NCBI RefSeq assembly: GCF_041320595.1
Contig: NZ_CP166625.1
Span: 5,206,001-5,270,000, forward strand
Source of the DNA: Pleomorphomonas sp. PLEO
GTDB lineage: Bacteria; Pseudomonadota; Alphaproteobacteria; Rhizobiales; Pleomorphomonadaceae
DNA: 64,000 nt
Reading direction: 5' to 3'
Shown: one piece after another, positions 62,124 through 64,000 of the stretch
How the letters are laid out: each line of letters begins with the position of its first letter
Numbering within the stretch: position 1 is the first letter of the stretch
The notes under the pieces: generated by a model
What the model saw: the letters and a program-made list of their open reading frames with translations, nothing else
Told to the model about the DNA's origin: nothing
Databases searched by the model: none
Program-made: the position numbers and the translations under genes

Positions 62124-62488
62124 CCGCGAGTATTCTGACCGTCGACGACTCGATGTCGGTGCGCATGACGACGCGCATCGCCCTCACCGGAGCCGGCTAT
62201 AAAGTGACGGAGGCGGTCGACGGTCTCGACGGCCTCAACAAAGCCCGAACGACCCGCTTCGATCTCGTCATTACCGATCTCAACATGCCAAACATGGATG
62301 GCCTCCGCATGATCGAGGAGCTTCGGCGTCTGCCGAACCAGATCGGCGTGCCCATCCTGTTTCTCACCACGGAATCCGACCCCGCTCTCAAGGGACGCGC
62401 CAAGTCGGCCGGTGCCACCGGTTGGCTGGTCAAACCCTTCGAGGCGGATCAGCTGATCCGCCTCGTGCAAAAGGTGCTCGCCAAATGA
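62120..62488 (+). CDS. CheY-type response regulator
   Basis: A 122-aa single receiver domain. VDD at residues 8-10, acceptor Asp at 53 (LVITDLNMPNMDG), Thr in LFLTTESD and Lys in WLVKPFEAD are all present. It is phosphorylated by CheA and signals to motor or gliding machinery. ATGA overlaps tie it to the STAS gene before and cheA after. Confidence 0.9.
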   Translation: MTASILTVDDSMSVRMTTRIALTGAGYKVTEAVDGLDGLNKARTTRFDLVITDLNMPNMDGLRMIEELRRLPNQIGVPILFLTTESDPALKGRAKSAGATGWLVKPFEADQLIRLVQKVLAK

Positions 62489-64000
62489 GCAATCCCGATC
62501 CCGCGGATATCTTCCGCATCGAAGCGGCCGAACTGCTCGAGCAAATGGAGCAAGGTCTGCTTGATCTCGAGCATCGTCTCGACGATCGCACGCTGGTCGA
62601 CGCCGTCTTCCGCGCCCTGCATACCCTCAAGGGGTCGGGCGCAATGTTCGGCTTCGATCGACTTGCCTCTTTCACCCACCACTGCGAAACGGCCTTCGAC
62701 CGCGTCCGCAAAGGGCAGGCAGAAGCAACACCAGGGCTGGTCTCGGCTGTGCTTGAAGCCCGCGATCACATGCGGGCTCTGGTGGAAGATCCCAGCGGCG
62801 ACCACGCTGCCGAGGAGCGCTATCTTCTCGAGCGCTTGCATGCAGCCGTTTCCGGCGCCGAGGCTGTGCCTGCCGCAACATCTGTCGCGGATACGCCAAC
62901 CAAGGCGGCAACCCCGACTATGCCAACCACCTGGCGCATCAAGGTCGGGCTGCCGGACAACACCTTCATCAACGGCACCAATCCGCTGAGCTTCCTTGAT
63001 GAGTTGAGGGCGATGGGCGAATGCCACGTTGTACTCGACAAATCGGCGCTTCCGCCCCTCGAAAAACTCGATCCGACGACGCTCTACTTCGCCTGGGAGG
63101 TGACGCTGATCACCGACCGGAGCCGCGCCGACATTGAGGATGTGTTCCTGTTCGTCATGGACGACATGACCCTCGAAATCGAAGCACTGAGCGATAGTAC
63201 GCCGTCCACAGATGCTGGGTCGCAGGGCGTCGCGAATGTCGACACGCCGCCGACCGTTATTACCGCCGAACCACCGCCAATGGAGCCGCCAGTCTCCGAA
63301 GTGGCTGCGCGTCCGGTTGCCGACCCCGCCGACCCCAAACTACGTCGGAAGGTGGAAAGCGTCCGCGTTCCCGCCGAACGTCTCGACGAACTGATGGATC
63401 GTGTCGGCGAATTGGTCATCGTCCAGTCCCGTCTTCAGCAGATCGCCGCCACCAGCAGCGATATCGGTCTTCGTACCGTCAGCGAGGAGATGGAGCGCCT
63501 GTGCAGCGAACTGCGCGTTACCATGATGGTGCTGCGCATGGTGCCGGTCGCTACGCTGTTTGATCGCTATCGCCGTCTCGTGCACGATCTTCAGCGCGAC
63601 ACCGGCAAAAAGATCGAACTTTCGACCGACGGCGAGAGCACCGAGATGGACAAGACGGTGATCGAACGTCTCGCCGATCCGCTGGTTCACCTCGTCCGCA
63701 ACGCCGCCGACCACGGCCTGGAGGACAGCGAAGCTCGCCGTGCCGCAGGAAAGTCCGAGGCCGGCAGCATTCGCCTGTCGGCCCGTCAAACCGGCGGCGA
63801 AGTGATCATTTCGGTGACCGACGACGGTCGCGGCATCGATCGCGCCAGGGTGAGGGCCAAAGCGGAAGCCGCCGGGCTGATCCAGCCGGGCGCGACCCTT
63901 GCCGATCAGGAGCTGCTCCAGCTGATCTTCCAGCCCGGTTTCTCGACTGCCTCGTCGGTCACCAATCTATCCGGCCGAGGCGTCGGGATGGATGTCGTCA
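62485..64000 (+). CDS. cheA: Chemotaxis histidine kinase CheA (5' part, runs off the window)
   Basis: Starts ATG 62485, overlapping the CheY stop. Domains: Hpt at 1-110 with phospho-His 46 (FRALHTLKGSGAMFGFD); a linker and P2-like segment (about 150-230); dimerisation P3 from about 290 (VRVPAERLDELMDRVGELVI); then the kinase domain with VHLVRNAADHGLED (N box), VTDDGRGID (G1) and IFQPGFSTASSVTNLSGRGV (F and G2), cut by the window edge. It phosphorylates CheY and probably CheB. The Pro/Ala-rich linker at about 200-280 is long. Confidence 0.95.
   Translation, partial: MSNPDPADIFRIEAAELLEQMEQGLLDLEHRLDDRTLVDAVFRALHTLKGSGAMFGFDRLASFTHHCETAFDRVRKGQAEATPGLVSAVLEARDHMRALVEDPSGDHAAEERYLLERLHAAVSGAEAVPAATSVADTPTKAATPTMPTTWRIKVGLPDNTFINGTNPLSFLDELRAMGECHVVLDKSALPPLEKLDPTTLYFAWEVTLITDRSRADIEDVFLFVMDDMTLEIEALSDSTPSTDAGSQGVANVDTPPTVITAEPPPMEPPVSEVAARPVADPADPKLRRKVESVRVPAERLDELMDRVGELVIVQSRLQQIAATSSDIGLRTVSEEMERLCSELRVTMMVLRMVPVATLFDRYRRLVHDLQRDTGKKIELSTDGESTEMDKTVIERLADPLVHLVRNAADHGLEDSEARRAAGKSEAGSIRLSARQTGGEVIISVTDDGRGIDRARVRAKAEAAGLIQPGATLADQELLQLIFQPGFSTASSVTNLSGRGVGMDVV

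Overview
The window looks like a chromosomal or large-replicon segment of a GC-rich alphaproteobacterium, probably of the Hyphomicrobiales (rhizobial order). The support is a DUF4167-type protein, rhizobial-style NMT1/THI5 and CUT2 ABC cassettes, a XylR-like regulator, STAS-CheY-CheA chemotaxis genes and rhizobial-style palindromic repeats. The genus cannot be fixed from this sequence.

Layout. 1-6.4 kb is a worn mobile-island edge. It holds an AT-rich, tightly coupled nucleotidyltransferase-DUF262 gene pair, a conserved hypothetical gene, a tRNA 3'-end-like att core framed by three pairs of TAGCAC repeats at 11-bp spacing, a decayed tyrosine integrase, and a divergent TetR-Bcr/CflA drug-efflux module with a 42-bp palindromic operator. 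A shrunken second copy of the island boundary follows at 6.25-6.37 kb. 6.4-14.8 kb is a catabolic locus (RidA, quinone reductase, FAD oxidase, cytosine-deaminase-type amidohydrolase, NMT1-type ABC importer, LysR, creatininase) that probably imports and opens a cyclic amide or pyrimidine-like compound. 15.3-17.9 kb encodes an autotransporter.

17.9-34.3 kb is a cell-surface polysaccharide locus battered by transposons. It contains IS66 remnants, two MITE-like palindromes, a two-domain glycosyltransferase, a chimeric IS256/IS5-type remnant, a GT2-GtrA protein, a broken rfbD remnant, an intact IS5-family element (24083-25589, CTAA target duplication) and a GT39-like membrane protein. It ends in a compact operon with a methyltransferase, a hexapeptide acyltransferase, a five-bladed-propeller protein, a GNAT/FemAB-like protein, an FdtA-type ketoisomerase, an aminotransferase and a glycosyltransferase. 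That operon should make and transfer an N-acylated 3-amino-3,6-dideoxyhexose.

34.5-41.1 kb holds a DUF4167-like small protein with a fatty-acid desaturase, a PilZ protein coupled to a 59-aa membrane peptide, another integrase scrap, a GH15 glucoamylase, an SDR glucose-dehydrogenase-like enzyme and a sugar epimerase. 41.3-50.15 kb is a sugar-uptake and oxidation locus (XylR-like regulator, Gfo/Idh/MocA enzymes, CUT2 ABC transporter, TIM-barrel isomerase) closed by a strong terminator. 50.2-55.7 kb is a mixed stretch: cupin, PEBP, AraC, a truncated histidine kinase, a CDF metal exporter with a Fur/Mur-like box, cytochrome b561 and a MipA/OmpV porin-like protein. 55.8-59.8 kb is a Pho-box-driven pstSCAB operon. 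The window ends with an HD-GYP response regulator and the start of a STAS-CheY-CheA operon, with cheA running off the edge.
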